DNA of 27,342 bases from Brachionus koreanus (GCA_016987375.1 PJRA01000216.1:2213063-2240404); one strand, 5' to 3'. Shown: positions 1-11,009, counted from the first letter of the stretch. A program made the numbers and translations. Notes: a model not told the origin generated them from the sequence alone.

Positions 1-686
1 TTATCTCTTGAATATAGTGATTTTATCTTTCATAGTGAATTGAAAGTCCAAACTTGATTTATTAATCTTTTATATTTAAGAATTTAATTATATTTAAGAA
101 AAGCAAATAGTTATTTCAAACTAAATGATCAAGAAAAGTTGAGCAAGATCTTTAATATATTTTTTAAAATAATAATGTAATCAAAATGATTATTTTTTCT
201 ATATTATTTTTAGTTAAATATTCCTAGTTTTATTACTGATTTAAATAATTTATTAAACTAGACATTATTCATCGTTTGTGATGAAGCTTGGCAAGCCAAT
301 TAGTTTTATTCAAATTAAAACTTAGAGCTCTCAAGGTGATTTTTGAATTTGTTTGGCAATATCACTGACAAGAAAGCATTTACTTTTGTTAGTTTTGCTA
401 GTGGGGTACCAAAACCAATTTTAAACAATTTGAAATATGAAAATTTGATAGATAAAATAATTGTGTATAAGAAAATTTTGTTTAAATTTAGAGAAAAAAA
501 GAATATTAATCTCGAAACCATCAAGATCACATTCTTCATTTCACTAAAAGGTTAAATTTACTTGAAAACCAAATTTTTAGGATTAATGGTTAGTTAGAAA
601 TTAATTTTCATGGATTATAATAGCTAAATTTTAAACATTTATTTAAATTACTCTAGTGAGTTAATTTTTTAATTATTAAAAAATAT
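1..686. other. AT-rich gene-free stretch
   Basis: No gene can be supported here. Overlapping frames of about 70 codons exist on both strands at 315-555. The plus-strand one follows directly after a TGA at 337-339, has no ATG start and no splice acceptor between that stop and its protein-like part. I treat both as chance or fully decayed sequence. The rest is A/T-rich, with homopolymer runs downstream of the GPCR stop codon at 687. Confidence 0.5.
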
Positions 687-1574
687 TTAATTTTTGCTTG
701 ATATTTCAAATCTTACAACTTTTAATAATTCTCGTCTGAATGGAGAATTTAACAATATATTTATATAAAACATCATGGCATAATTAACAAAAAATAATAG
801 ATTAGTAATTGCCAATAGAAGGAAATATTCATCTTCTTCCATTTTTACATAGCTTGAAACCACAAAAAATACAGTTGTAGGCAAATTACAAATAAAAAAG
901 GAAATGTTTAAAGCTATAGAACTTACAGCAAATTTAAAATCTCTGGCATTTTTTTTGTTAAGTTTGGTTTTTAGCTTGAACAAAAGAAATAGAGTGATCA
1001 AAGTTGATGAAAACATTATCAAAAATGTGATAATAGTCGAATTAAATATATCCATCCACCAAAAATATGTCAAATCTTCGTTATAATCACACAGTGTTTT
1101 TGATATATTGGTTACATTAGGTTTTTCAAATGAATAAAAAATCAATGGTGAATTGAATGCTATATTGAATAATATAAGAAATAAAGCTAAATATTGCTGA
1201 GGTTTTTTTCTTGAAAGCCAAAATGTTCCGCTGGGATAATAAAATTTGAACAATCTGTCCAATGATATGAAAACTAGCACCCATGCTGACACAGCACAAC
1301 CAAAATAAATCGAAAAATCGCTTATTTTACAAATATGGTCACTATAAGCAAACAAATAAGAAAAAAATCTATCTTCAATGAAGTTTCGTGGACTAAAAAA
1401 AACAACATACGTATTGAAAATCGTCAGAATTTTGAAGTAAAAGATAACTGAATTTTGATCAAAAGTTTTTCTAAAATAAACGATAATTGAGAGAATATTT
1501 CCCAACATTCCAATTGCAAATACAAAAAGCAATAAATAAAGCACAATTTCCTTTATAAGTTCATAAATGCTCAT
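687..1574 (-). CDS. Rhodopsin-like (class A) seven-transmembrane receptor, paralogue 1
   Basis: Single-exon gene of 295 residues starting at an ATG (1572-1574 on the complement). Seven hydrophobic segments are visible. TM1 carries the class A GN pair (G25-N26). C82 at the top of TM3 and C162 in extracellular loop 2 can form the usual disulphide. The end of TM3 reads DRL (106-108) in place of DRY. The TM6 CWxP motif is replaced by CNLP (229-232). The TM7 NPxxY region is replaced by MFYIN (268-272) and is followed by a helix-8-like NSPFRREL. Two NxS/T sequons (N153, N156) lie in extracellular loop 2. The protein is clearly paralogous to the receptor at 4425-5369: both share FWWMDIFNST before TM5. 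It is a plasma-membrane receptor, possibly peptidergic by resemblance; the ligand cannot be read from sequence. The intracellular tail is very short. Confidence 0.85.
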   Translation of the reverse strand: MSIYELIKEIVLYLLLFVFAIGMLGNILSIIVYFRKTFDQNSVIFYFKILTIFNTYVVFFSPRNFIEDRFFSYLFAYSDHICKISDFSIYFGCAVSAWVLVFISLDRLFKFYYPSGTFWLSRKKPQQYLALFLILFNIAFNSPLIFYSFEKPNVTNISKTLCDYNEDLTYFWWMDIFNSTIITFLIMFSSTLITLFLLFKLKTKLNKKNARDFKFAVSSIALNISFFICNLPTTVFFVVSSYVKMEEDEYFLLLAITNLLFFVNYAMMFYINILLNSPFRRELLKVVRFEISSKN

Positions 1575-2054
1575 TATAGATTCACATAAAATTTTATTTG
1601 TAAAAAAATGAACAAATTTTTATTTAAAGAGTCACTATTAAAATAAAATTATTAGCTTCTGCTTTCAAAAAAATCTATTAAAAGCCCGGTGTTTAAATAA
1701 GTAGATTCAAAATTCTGAATATGACGGATATATACTAATTTTAGTTAAGGAACATCATTGAGCAAATTGTTAACGCCCTAGGTATAACATAATAAAAAGA
1801 ATTATGTGCTTTTTTTTTAAATTAGAAATTTAAATTGCTGTTTTCAAATGTTAGTTTCAATCACGTTTAAAATTTAAATTAAGTTTTAAAAGCTTAATGA
1901 GGAAAATCAATTGTTTAAGAGTTTGAAATTTTGTCCAAAAATAGAATTTTTATGTTTTTGGTGATTTTATTCACAAATAATTTTACATTAAGAAATATGA
2001 TCAGAAAATCAAATTTTTACATATATTGTAATCAGAGTTGTTCAAAAGTCATAA

Positions 2055-2085
2055 AGTCAAAGTCAAGTCAAGTGATTTGACTTAC
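2055..2085. repeat. Short AAGTC-type tandem repeat with palindromic end
   Basis: Repeated AAGTCA units run for about 25 bases. The 3' part, AAGTCAAGTGATTTGACTT, forms an inverted repeat with AAGTCA pairing to TGACTT. It is low-complexity sequence in the GPCR spacer and no function is evident. Confidence 0.45.
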
Positions 2086-2857
2086 TTTTCAGATCTGGAA
2101 ACCCTCAAAGCCAAAGGACCATTTGCTCTTTTAAGTATTTTAATTAAAAATTAGAACATATAAAAAAATTAGATCCTAAATGATTTAACTTCCTCAAGTA
2201 ATTATATAACAAAAAAAATTAGGGTTATTTATACTTTTTGTGTTTTGCTTAGCTTTCATTAAATTTTCTAACTTTTTAATTCTAATTCTAAAATTTTGAT
2301 TTTGAAAAATTTTTAAATCTTTCTTTAAGGGCAAAATTTAAAAATTTCAAATTTCACATTTTTAAATTTTACTTATTTTTAGATTTTTTGTAGAATTTTT
2401 CAGAAAATTTAAAAATAAACTCTCAAATCATTTGGTAAAAAAAAAAACGATTAAAAAATTTCTCAAATATGCACAAAAAATTTAAAAATATAAAAATTTT
2501 AAAATGTAAAATTATTTTCATTTTGCTTCTTTTAGAAAGTCTAAAAATTCTGAACCAATTTTTAGAATATTTAAATAATTTCTTTTTACAAATTTTAAAA
2601 TTTTTGCAAAATCAAATATAATGTGCAATCTAAATAGATCACGTGCTTTTACACGAAAATTGTAGAAAAGGCAAATGATTATTATAAATTAAAAAATTAA
2701 GTGGAAAACTAAAAAAAAAAGACGTATATAAACTAAACAGATAATTTTATATACGCTAAATTCGTGTTAAAATAAAGTCGAGATTTTCTTCTCAAGTTTT
2801 TTTTAATACTTGGATAAAATATCAACAGTTTTAATTATGTATCCAATTCAGGAATGA

Positions 2858-3078
2858 TACTATGATTGTAAAGCTGGCGCCAGAGTATTCGATGCATGTT
2901 CCAATATGACAAATGTCATCTGGTATTTAGGTATCGGGCAATACAAAACAGATGGTTAATTTAAAAAAAAAAGTGAAAATTTATCAGTCATATAAGTTAT
3001 AATTTTTCCTTAGATTGTGATAAAGAAGATCTCCAAGAGAAGGATGTGTTCATTAATTCAAAAAAAAAAATGAAATAA
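2858..3078 (+). pseudogene. Broken two-exon gene fragment, unknown protein
   Basis: Two open segments join cleanly as exons. The first, 2858-2954, ends ACA GAT G before a GT donor at 2955. The second, 3014-3078, follows a TTCCTTAG acceptor, continues in phase and ends at TAA. Joined, they encode 53 residues with cysteines at 4, 14 and 34 and protein-like composition (for example CKAGARVFDAC and IWYLGIGQYKTDDCD). The frame is closed by an in-frame TGA at 2855-2857, and the nearest upstream acceptor (TTCAG, 2846-2850) lies before that stop. No intact 5' extension is therefore possible as written. I do not recognise the family. It could be the 3' end of a decayed gene, or a gene with a sequence error at the TGA. 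Chance cannot be excluded. Confidence 0.35.
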
Positions 3079-4424
3079 TAATTTCTGATACTGAACAAAC
3101 TTTTTAAAAATGAAAATATTATTTCAAAAATGTTTATTCTTCTGTTTTACTAAATTTTAACAAAAATAACTGAAAACATCAACTTTCATTTCAAACGCGC
3201 TAAAAACTAGATTTTCTAGTATATAAAGAATCTATAAGAAATTATCATTTTATCCAAGTGCCGACTAATGAAAAAAAGAATGATAAACACTGAATTTTCT
3301 TCTAAGTTTTCGCTGACTTATACATTTCTGTTGTTTGTCAATTTTTTGACTTTAGTCGGATTTTCTTTGCTCCACGAGGTTGACAGGCATATTTTTTTTT
3401 ATTTAAAGACTTTGGCCTTTTAACTCTGGATTTATATAGTTATATCCTTTTTTTATGCAAATGCCTTCCTGGATAAAGTGATTCGCAGCATTGGCTTATG
3501 AAATATTTGGATTATTTAAAAAAAATTTAAAAGAAATTTTTTAAAGAGCAAGTCTTTCATCACCAGTTGACATTTTAATGTAGTAACACACTTTTATTGG
3601 CCATAAATTCCATAAACCTTAACATCCCTGACTTTCATTTCAAATTAAATTCATAGATTTTACAAATCATCACTCATTTAATTTAATCACTATGGATATT
3701 ACAAATTGTTTAAAAAATATTTTTAATTATTAAAAAATCATTTGAAAGTAAAATTTAACTTTTTTAAATTTAAAAAATAAATAAAATTGAATTATTAAAT
3801 ATGTATAAGAACTATGTGTTTGGTATTGTGTATTTGTTTATTTAATATTAGACTTATTATCATTTTTGTAAAACGGTGTGGCTAATTATGTTTTAACTAT
3901 GTAATCAATAAAAAAATATTAAATTTATTTTTTAAATTAATCAGATTTAGATTCAAAATCAAACCTTTATTACGACAATTATTCATCGTTAATTTTAATT
4001 ATTCAAAAAATAAATTATTTTTTTCAAATTTCATTAAATTTCAAACGCTTTTTTAGATTCTATATATTTTTTTAGAACCATCATTTTTGCCCTTACTCAC
4101 CCTTACTTAAGTTTTAAATTTAGTGATGATTATAAGATAGCATAGTATTTAATGTTTTTCAACAAAATTCACAAGGAAAAATTTTTAAAAATTTAATACT
4201 GACTGATTTTTATTTAAAAACTTTATTGTTATGTAAATAAATCAATAGAAAATTAAGAAAGCATTTGATCAAACTAAAATGAATGGAAATATATTTATAA
4301 AATTTATGAAAAAATAAATAAAAGTATATATTTAAAATTGAAAATAAGCTTAAAATTTTTAAGCAACTTGAATTCTTCATTACTATTTTTCATTAAAACA
4401 TAATGAATTTCTTAATTCAAAGGT

Positions 4425-5369
4425 TTAATTAGCTCGTTTTGATATTGATCCTTCATTAGAATTGTTAATATGTGACATGGATGATGGTTTTGAGTTTTGT
4501 AAATTTATCATTGAAAAAAATTCATTACGAAATACCGAATTAACCAGACAGTTTAAGTAAAACATTGACCCATAATTTACATGATAAGTTAAATCAGTTA
4601 TTATATAAATCAAATTACTTGTGTCTTCTTCTACTTCAATATAACTTTCAATTAGAAAAACTAAAGTTATTGGTAAGTTTAACAAAAAGAATAAAACATT
4701 TAAACTGATGGATGTAATGGCAAATTTATAATCTTTGGTTGTTATTTTACTGAATTTTCGTTTAGAATCAAACAATACGCTTATAGTTGCAATAGTTGGA
4801 ATGGTCATTGAAATAAATGGGATAAGCGTAGAATTGAATATGTCCATCCACCAGAAAAATTGTAAATCTTCGCCTTGAACGCATTCTCTTGTTAAATTTG
4901 TTTCATTATTACTTAATTTACTAAAAACCAATAATGGTGAATTGAAACCAATGTTGAAAATTACCAAAAAAATGACTGAAACTATTTGAATTTTAGGATA
5001 TGAAAAAAAAAGGATTTTTTGAGGATATTTTATTTTATAGAATCGATCAAGGCAAATAATAACTAGAGTCCACGCAGAGATAGGTGTGGCAAAGTACAAA
5101 CTATATTCTGCAATTTTACAAGTAAAATTAGATAAAGTGACAAAATCGAATTCGAATTTTTCTTTTAAAAATTCTCTGATTGAATGAATTATGATTAATG
5201 AATCTATAAAAGTTTTGACCATAAAATAGAACCATACAGAGTTTTTTGTACGCATTTTCTTTCGAAAATACACGCTTAGAGTAATTATGTTACCAATTAG
5301 ACCAAAGGTAAATATTAAGGGTGCAGAAAATATAAAAATTTCTTTTATTACTAATTTTACACCTTGCAT
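4425..5369 (-). CDS. Rhodopsin-like (class A) seven-transmembrane receptor, paralogue 2
   Basis: Single-exon gene. The first in-frame ATG is at 5367-5369 on the complement and gives 314 residues; the open frame extends nine codons further upstream but only from GTG. Seven hydrophobic segments are visible. TM1 has G26-N27, and C84 and C163 are the likely loop disulphide pair. TM3 ends in DRF (108-110). TM6 has LNLP (230-233) where CWxP is expected. TM7 has MFYLN (269-273) in place of NPxxY, followed by NSVFRNEF. TM5 contains the usual proline (FNSTLIPF). The cytoplasmic tail is longer than in paralogue 1 and rich in serine and asparagine (about 290-314), so phosphorylation is possible. It lies in tandem, on the same strand, with the receptor at 687-1574, which suggests local duplication followed by strong divergence. 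The ligand is unknown. Confidence 0.85.
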   Translation of the reverse strand: MQGVKLVIKEIFIFSAPLIFTFGLIGNIITLSVYFRKKMRTKNSVWFYFMVKTFIDSLIIIHSIREFLKEKFEFDFVTLSNFTCKIAEYSLYFATPISAWTLVIICLDRFYKIKYPQKILFFSYPKIQIVSVIFLVIFNIGFNSPLLVFSKLSNNETNLTRECVQGEDLQFFWWMDIFNSTLIPFISMTIPTIATISVLFDSKRKFSKITTKDYKFAITSISLNVLFFLLNLPITLVFLIESYIEVEEDTSNLIYIITDLTYHVNYGSMFYLNCLVNSVFRNEFFSMINLQNSKPSSMSHINNSNEGSISKRAN

Positions 5370-6467
5370 TTTGAATTTTGATAATTTAAAAAACACTAAT
5401 TTAAAATGATCACAAAATGAGTATATCTTTAAAAGACTAATAAAGATGATATAAAATTTTCTTTAAAAAAAGGAAACATTATAACAAATATCCTGAAATA
5501 CTCGTTTTTTTTGCAATTTTTTATTTTAATTAGAAAATAACAATGTTAGAAGTCTTTATTTGAAATAATTGACCCATTTATTTTAAAACCATAGTTTTGA
5601 CATTTAAGCATTTTAATTTCAATAAATATAAATTAAGAAAAAATAAATCGATAAATTTTTCATATTGGTAAAATCAACTGATATTTAAACCTTAATTTTT
5701 AAAGCTAATTTTTAGATTTTATTGCCAATCCAAAAAAAAAATCATCAAAAGAAATACTCAACTAATAACAGACTCTATTCTTTAGCTCAATTCACTTATT
5801 GTCCCTTATAAATTTTAAAATTAACAAAAAAATTTATTTTTATCCTTAAATCAGGATCTTAGAAAATAGAGAAATTAAATTTTCGTTTTGATTAAATAAT
5901 TTGATCATTAATTCAGAAAATTAGATAACTCTGTTCAAGAACATTAATTTTTGAATGAAAAATTTAGAATTTTTATTTTAAAAAAAAAGAAAAATCAGCT
6001 CAAATAATTAGCTTAATTTGAACAAATAAGTATTAATTATTAGATAATGACATTAAAGCATATTCTTTAGCCATTTAAACAGCTGAAAAATTAAATTATT
6101 TAATTTAATATTAATAATAATGTATTTGGTCGATCTTTATGACATTTCGTAAATATAGTCACTATGATGGTTTAAAGAAAGATTTAGATAATTAAAAAAT
6201 ATAAATTCAATGTCGATCTTTTCTATCATTTTAAAATTTTTTATTTCTAATTAAATAAGCTTTATCAAATTAATTCAAATTCATTTTTATTTTCTAAAAA
6301 ATTCTAAATTATCCTTCATTTTAATTGCTTACACCTAAAATAATACAAGACAAATTGATTAAGAAAATTGAGGTTGTTACTTGTTATAGATTCGTTAAAA
6401 AAATTAAAGTAAATTTGAATTTTTATTTAAGTTTTAAATTTTTAAATAAATTTTCGAGGGATATTGA
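5370..6467. other. AT-rich intergenic DNA
   Basis: This is the upstream region of GPCR paralogue 2 and the 3' flank of GLRX5. I see only A/T-rich sequence, with no protein-like exon. A TTTATT at 6422-6427 (AATAAA on the minus strand) is a plausible GLRX5 polyadenylation signal. Confidence 0.5.
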
Positions 6468-6974
6468 TTAATCTTCTTCCAATTTTGATTTAATTCCAAT
6501 TTTGTTCAATTCGTCAATAAGTTCACCACCGCGGTGCATTTCAAGCAAAATATCGCATCCCCCGATGAATTCGCCCTTGAAAAATACTTGCGGTATTGTT
6601 GGCCAGTTTGAGTATTCCTTAATTCCACTTCGGATATCTTCATCTGCCAAAACATTGTATGCTTTAAAGTTGACTCCGTGCATGTTCATAATATCTACAA
6701 CAGCTTTGCTAAATCCGCACATAGGCTGATCAGCAGTGCCTTTCATGAATATGACCACTTCATTACTTTTTACCATTTCATCAATTTTTTGCTTAGTTTC
6801 TGTCGAATATTTGCCGATGAACGTTTGTGCAATTGGAAGAATTTTCGGTTGCGCAATTTTTATATTATTTGAATAAATAATTGGTTTGGTCAATCCAGTT
6901 GATAGACATCTGCTAATCAATCTGATTGATGAAAACCTCATTGATAAAAGAAGGCTTTTGGATGTTAAAGACAT
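6468..6974 (-). CDS. GLRX5: Mitochondrial monothiol glutaredoxin (GLRX5 type)
   Basis: Single-exon gene of 168 residues. Glutaredoxin-5 proteins bind a [2Fe-2S] cluster with glutathione in the mitochondrial matrix and pass it on from the ISCU assembly scaffold to downstream Fe-S targets. The first 60 or so residues are rich in S, R, K and I with no acidic residues early on, as expected for a mitochondrial presequence. The glutaredoxin domain follows (about 62-165). It contains the glutathione-binding lysine in MKGT (K78), the monothiol active site CGFS (86-89), the cis-proline motif WPTIPQV (124-130) and GGCD (138-141). Every residue needed for cluster and glutathione binding is present. The length is near that of animal GLRX5. 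Its start codon lies 147 bp from that of the divergent APC11 gene, so the promoters probably overlap. Confidence 0.95.
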   Translation of the reverse strand: MSLTSKSLLLSMRFSSIRLISRCLSTGLTKPIIYSNNIKIAQPKILPIAQTFIGKYSTETKQKIDEMVKSNEVVIFMKGTADQPMCGFSKAVVDIMNMHGVNFKAYNVLADEDIRSGIKEYSNWPTIPQVFFKGEFIGGCDILLEMHRGGELIDELNKIGIKSKLEED

Positions 6975-7121
6975 GATTCAATATTAGCTACTTTGATTAT
7001 AATTTTTTTTAATGAACTACTAGTTATTTATGTAATGTTTCAAACAAAAAAAATGTTTGGTTAAAATTGATTCTTTGTTTATGAAGTATAATAATTTATT
7101 TCTTAGGATTTAAAATTAAAG
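6975..7121. promoter_or_regulatory. Shared divergent promoter region GLRX5/APC11
   Basis: Only 147 bp separate the start codons of GLRX5 (minus) and APC11 (plus). Both promoters and both 5' UTRs must fit in this AT-rich interval unless first exons lie elsewhere. A TTTCTTAG acceptor-like sequence (7100-7107) lies 14 bp before the APC11 ATG. No specific transcription-factor site can be named with confidence. Confidence 0.5.
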
Positions 7122-7490
7122 ATGAAAGTAACAATTAAAGGGTAATATATTAATAAATGTTTCTATTAAATTGCTGATAGAAACTCCATTTAATTAAGGT
7201 ATACAGGAGTTGCAGTTTGGAAATGGGTGGCTAATGATGACACGTGTGGTATTTGCCGAATGCCTTTTGACTCGTGCTGCAATGATTGTAAATATCCCGG
7301 AGACGATTGTCCTTTAGTATCTTAAATAAATAAAAAATAATTAACATACTAACAAAATATAATCAAGGTTTGGGGACAATGCTCACATTGTTTTCATATG
7401 CATTGTATAATGAAATGGATTAATGGTCATCAAAAATCAAATCAATCGTGTCCGATGTGTAGACAGGCTTGGAAGATAAAAGAAAAATAA
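7122..7490 (+). CDS. ANAPC11: Anaphase-promoting complex subunit 11 (RING-H2), three exons
   Basis: Exons 7122-7141, 7199-7316 and 7368-7490 join in phase at GT-AG introns of 57 and 51 nt and give 86 residues, about the size of human APC11 (84). The N-terminus MKVTIK is followed by [17 protein letters not shown], then [20 protein letters not shown], and CPMCRQAWK near the end. These supply the cysteine and histidine ligands of the zinc-binding RING-H2 fold, including the extra zinc-site residues typical of this subunit. APC11 pairs with the cullin-like APC2 and recruits the ubiquitin-loaded E2 in the APC/C ubiquitin ligase, which triggers anaphase and mitotic exit. No single open frame spans the gene, so simple ORF calling misses it. 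A possible AATAAA is at 7577-7582. Divergent from GLRX5. Confidence 0.95.
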
Positions 7491-8829
7491 TTAAATTACA
7501 CACAAAATATATATATATTAAATTTTTAAATCGCTAATGCTGTTTCAGATTTCGGTTACAAGAAAAAAATTGTAAAAATAAAAACAAGGAATAAAATGAA
7601 TTCATTTTTTTTTAAAAATTGAACATTTTTAATATTAAAAATTTCGAAAACACTAATAAATTAAAAAATTTTTTTAATTTTAGTCAATTTTTTCATAAGG
7701 CTTAGTTTATTTGATATAAAAATATTCAAAAAAATTTTATTTTTATTCTGACCATATTCTCAAAAAAAAAATTTCAGACACTAAAAGCCTAATAAAGTAA
7801 TTGATGCTTAAATAAAAATATATAAAAAATTAATTAAATCTTTCTGTTTGATCTTTTCTAATAAAAATACCTAAGACAAGATAAATAACTGAATAGATGA
7901 ATTGTGCAAATAATTTTCAAGTCGTCTTTTGGATATTATAGGAATGATCAAATCGTAATTTTTCCAAGCTTAGTTGTTTTATCTCATAAATTTTAAATAA
8001 AAAGTTATTTGGCATTTAGAGACTTTTATCTGTCAAATTCTTCCGTTTATCTTGTCTTATTTAGATCGATTTTTGATCCACTCTTTTGTATTATTTTCAA
8101 AATAAATAATAGCCAAACTGACAAATTTTCTTGTTGACGCTTAAATTTTAAAACTATTGAATTTAATGACATTACCTGAAAATCACTCGTGAAAGTGAGA
8201 ATTTGATCGATTTCAAAAACGCTAAATGGTGAATAAATCATTTATACAAGATTGATGAATAGCGTTATGACCAAGAGAAGATTACTAAGCTCAAGATTTC
8301 AATATTTAATAGAATTGATTTGATATTTACAGGTATTGTTAATTTATTCAAAAATTTTAGTTAGAAACGTAGTTCAATAATTGAAAAAAATCTTAATCGG
8401 TTAAAATAACAAGGTAAGCCTTTTGAATAAAATCCGAAATTTAAAAAATTTAAAAAAAAATTCTTAAATGATATTTTTTATTAACTGGATACAGTTTTTT
8501 AAATGTTATGTTAGTTCTGCTTTCACTTAAGCTTTAATTTGTTTGACCACTTTTTTTTTAAATTTGTTTTACAAACATCAATCAAATCGTCAATAAAATT
8601 TACCAAAATCAGATGAAATGCTAGATGATGATGAAAATTAAAAGCTAATTTTTCCTTTTAAAGTTTTTCTGCTTTTATAAGCTAAAATAAAGTACATCTT
8701 ATTATAATATTTCATCCAAAATTATTAAAATTTGCAATTTAAATATTTAATATACAAAAAAAGATTGCATGTGCTCAAAAGTTCGAGTATAAATTTTTTT
8801 TTTAAATTTTTAAAATATAATTTAATACT
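7491..8829. other. AT-rich intergenic DNA
   Basis: No gene can be supported. A 64-codon minus-strand frame starting at an ATG at 8241 (ending 8047) has some protein-like stretches but no recognisable domain. It is noted under rejected observations. The rest is A/T-rich low-complexity sequence. Confidence 0.45.
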
Positions 8830-9785
8830 ATGGTAAACATTAATCAAACTTATTTGATAAATCGATTATTTATCTCTAATATTTAAGCCGCAAAACGAGC
8901 ACATTGAATTACATCGTAAGCGACATGGATATCGCTTTGATTATTTCGAAAGAAAGAGGAAGAAGGAAAGTCGTTTAGTTCATCAACGTGCTTTCAAGGC
9001 TAAAAAATTAAGAGGAATCAAGTACCAAATTTATTTTAAAATTATTTTCAAATATAATTGAAATTTTTTAATTTAAAGGGCCAAATTATTCAATAAACAG
9101 CGTTATAATGAGAAAGTTCAGATGAAAAAAACGTAAATAAAAATCATCTTTTTTCATTCTAAAATTAAAAAAATTCTAAATACTTGACTAAAGCATCAAA
9201 GCTCATGAGGAAAAACAAACTAAGCAAAAAAGTACTGAAAATGTACAAGAGGGTGCTGTACCAGCTTATTTGCTAGATCGTGAGAAGCAAAACAGAGCAA
9301 AAGTTTTGTCCAACATGATAAAACAAAAACGAAAAGAAAAAGCTGGCAAATGGGAGGTTCCTTTGCCTAAAGTAAAGGCTGTAAGTGACAGTGAAGTTTT
9401 TAAAGTGGTCAAAACTGGAAAATCAAAGAAGAAAGCTTGGAAACGAATGGTAACCAAGCCATGCTTTGTGGGTGAAAATTTCACTCGTAAGCCACCAAAA
9501 TTTGAACGTTTTATTCGACCAATGGGTCTTAGGTACTCAAAGGCACATGTTACACACCCTGAATTAAAGGCAACTTTCTGTCTGCCAATAATAGGTGTTA
9601 AAAAAAATCCTAGTTCAGCACTTTTCACATCATTGGGTGTGTTAACCAAAGGTACCATAATTGAAATAAATATTAGTGAACTAGGTTTGGTAACACAAGG
9701 TGGTAAAGTTGTTTGGGGTAAATATGCTCAAATAACAAACAATCCAGAAAATGATGGATGCATAAACGCTGTTTTATTGGTTTAA
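8830..9785 (+). CDS. NSA2: Ribosome biogenesis protein NSA2, four exons
   Basis: Exons 8830-8832 (the ATG alone), 8888-9021, 9079-9132 and 9194-9785 join in phase and give 260 residues, the length of human NSA2. The start is reconstructed from the conserved N-terminus [17 protein letters not shown]; exon 2 begins exactly at the proline codon after a TTTAAG acceptor, and ATG|GTAAAC supplies the methionine. The rest is highly conserved: basic N-terminal helices, [48 protein letters not shown] and the C-terminal [15 protein letters not shown]2 belongs to the eS8/NSA2 family. It binds nuclear pre-60S particles and is needed for 27S/ITS2-stage large-subunit maturation. AATAAA at 9804-9809 is a likely poly(A) signal. 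An ORF search starting inside exon 4 (9270) would miss about 90 residues. Confidence 0.95.
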
Positions 9786-11009
9786 TAATTGTATTTATCT
9801 GATAATAAAATAATTATAAAAAATACTTAGTTTTTTTTATAAGAATATTTAAAATATTTCTTTTGAAAGTTTAAGTCGGTTAAAAAAATCATTAAATCAA
9901 AATATCATTAAAAATTAAAAGAAAATTCTAAAGATTCTTAATCTTGTCTTTACCAAGATTGATAAGCTTATTTGTTTTAATTCATATTAAAATTTAAAAA
10001 AATCACTTAAAATTTCTTATAACTAGTTCTAAGACTAGTTCTGTAACTGTCTAAATCTGCTGATTATCAAATGTGCAAATTAACTGGTATGACGAGAAGA
10101 GTTAGCTTAAAATCAGAGGAAATTTCGTCAAAAATTTAACAGTAATGTTAGATACATCAATTAATATTTATCATCTTTGCGTCAAAAGGAATATTTTTTT
10201 ACAAGAAGATATGAGCCAAAAAAAAGTCATCTCTTTGTTTTGTTGTTTATTGTTAAATTAAATTTTACAAAATTTAGTAGACTTGTGTCCATAAGAATAT
10301 TTGTTCAAATGTTCGCAAGAAAATCTGATTTTAGTTATCATGTTTAGAATTTTATTATTTAATATTTTTCAAAATTTGCTCAAAACTGGAAAATTTATTT
10401 TAATCCAAGTAAATGTGTTGAGACAATTTTTCAAAAAAGCAAATATTTGAGTGATAATAGCTTTCTTTAAAGTTTTGAGATATCACAAATTCAAAATGTT
10501 GATTACTTAGGTCTCCCGATTGTTGAAAGTAATTGAAAGTAATTTAATCCGAAAATTTATTTAAGTGGAAAAAGTGAACGTTAACATTTAATTGTCTAGC
10601 GTCAAAATATTAATTATCAATCTCGGATATTTTCCGTTTTCAACTCCTAATTATCATAACCAATTTTACGCAATTTGGTTCTATCCAAACACACTATTTC
10701 GAATCTGAACGAAAACCACGGCTTTCCAGTCCATAAATGGTTACGCCTAAAAGAACCATGTATTGCATGGGACATTAGATAAAGACATATTGACGAAAGA
10801 AGACAGAGAAGAGCTAAAAACAAAAAGCATTCTGAGAGGCACCTGCTTAGAATATTAAGAATCAAAAGCGCCAGCAAAAACAGCTAAACTATCAACTTCT
10901 ACCATTTTTTTTCCTTATTATTCATTTAATCACTTAATTCAATTAAAAAAAATATGTATATAAAGTAATTCACAGACATAGTAATGTTTACAAGGATGTA
11001 TGTCATCTA

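Larger units (their letters stand above)
1575..4424. other. Long AT-rich spacer between the two GPCR genes
   Basis: This 2.85-kb spacer is almost entirely A/T-rich, with many homopolymer tracts. It holds a short repeat of AAGTC units with a palindromic end near 2055-2085 and a broken two-exon gene fragment at 2858-3078, both listed separately. A slightly more GC-rich patch at about 3290-3490 shows no open frame that I recognise. Confidence 0.5.

Noticed and set aside
343..555. 70-codon plus-strand frame with a fairly protein-like middle (and an opposite-strand frame at 315-539)
   Set aside because: It begins just after a TGA with only TTG as a possible start, has no internal acceptor to join an upstream exon, and matches no family that I recognise.
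8047..8241. 64-codon minus-strand frame starting with ATG, with a GATTTTCAG|GTAATG donor-like site
   Set aside because: The only downstream acceptor would make an intron of about 36 nt, no domain is visible, and there is no conserved partner exon.
10647..10877. 76-codon minus-strand frame containing GKPWFS, reminiscent of LINE proteins
   Set aside because: The rest is leucine/cysteine-rich with no retroelement motifs in order. The patch may be a retroelement remnant, but this frame is not supported as coding.
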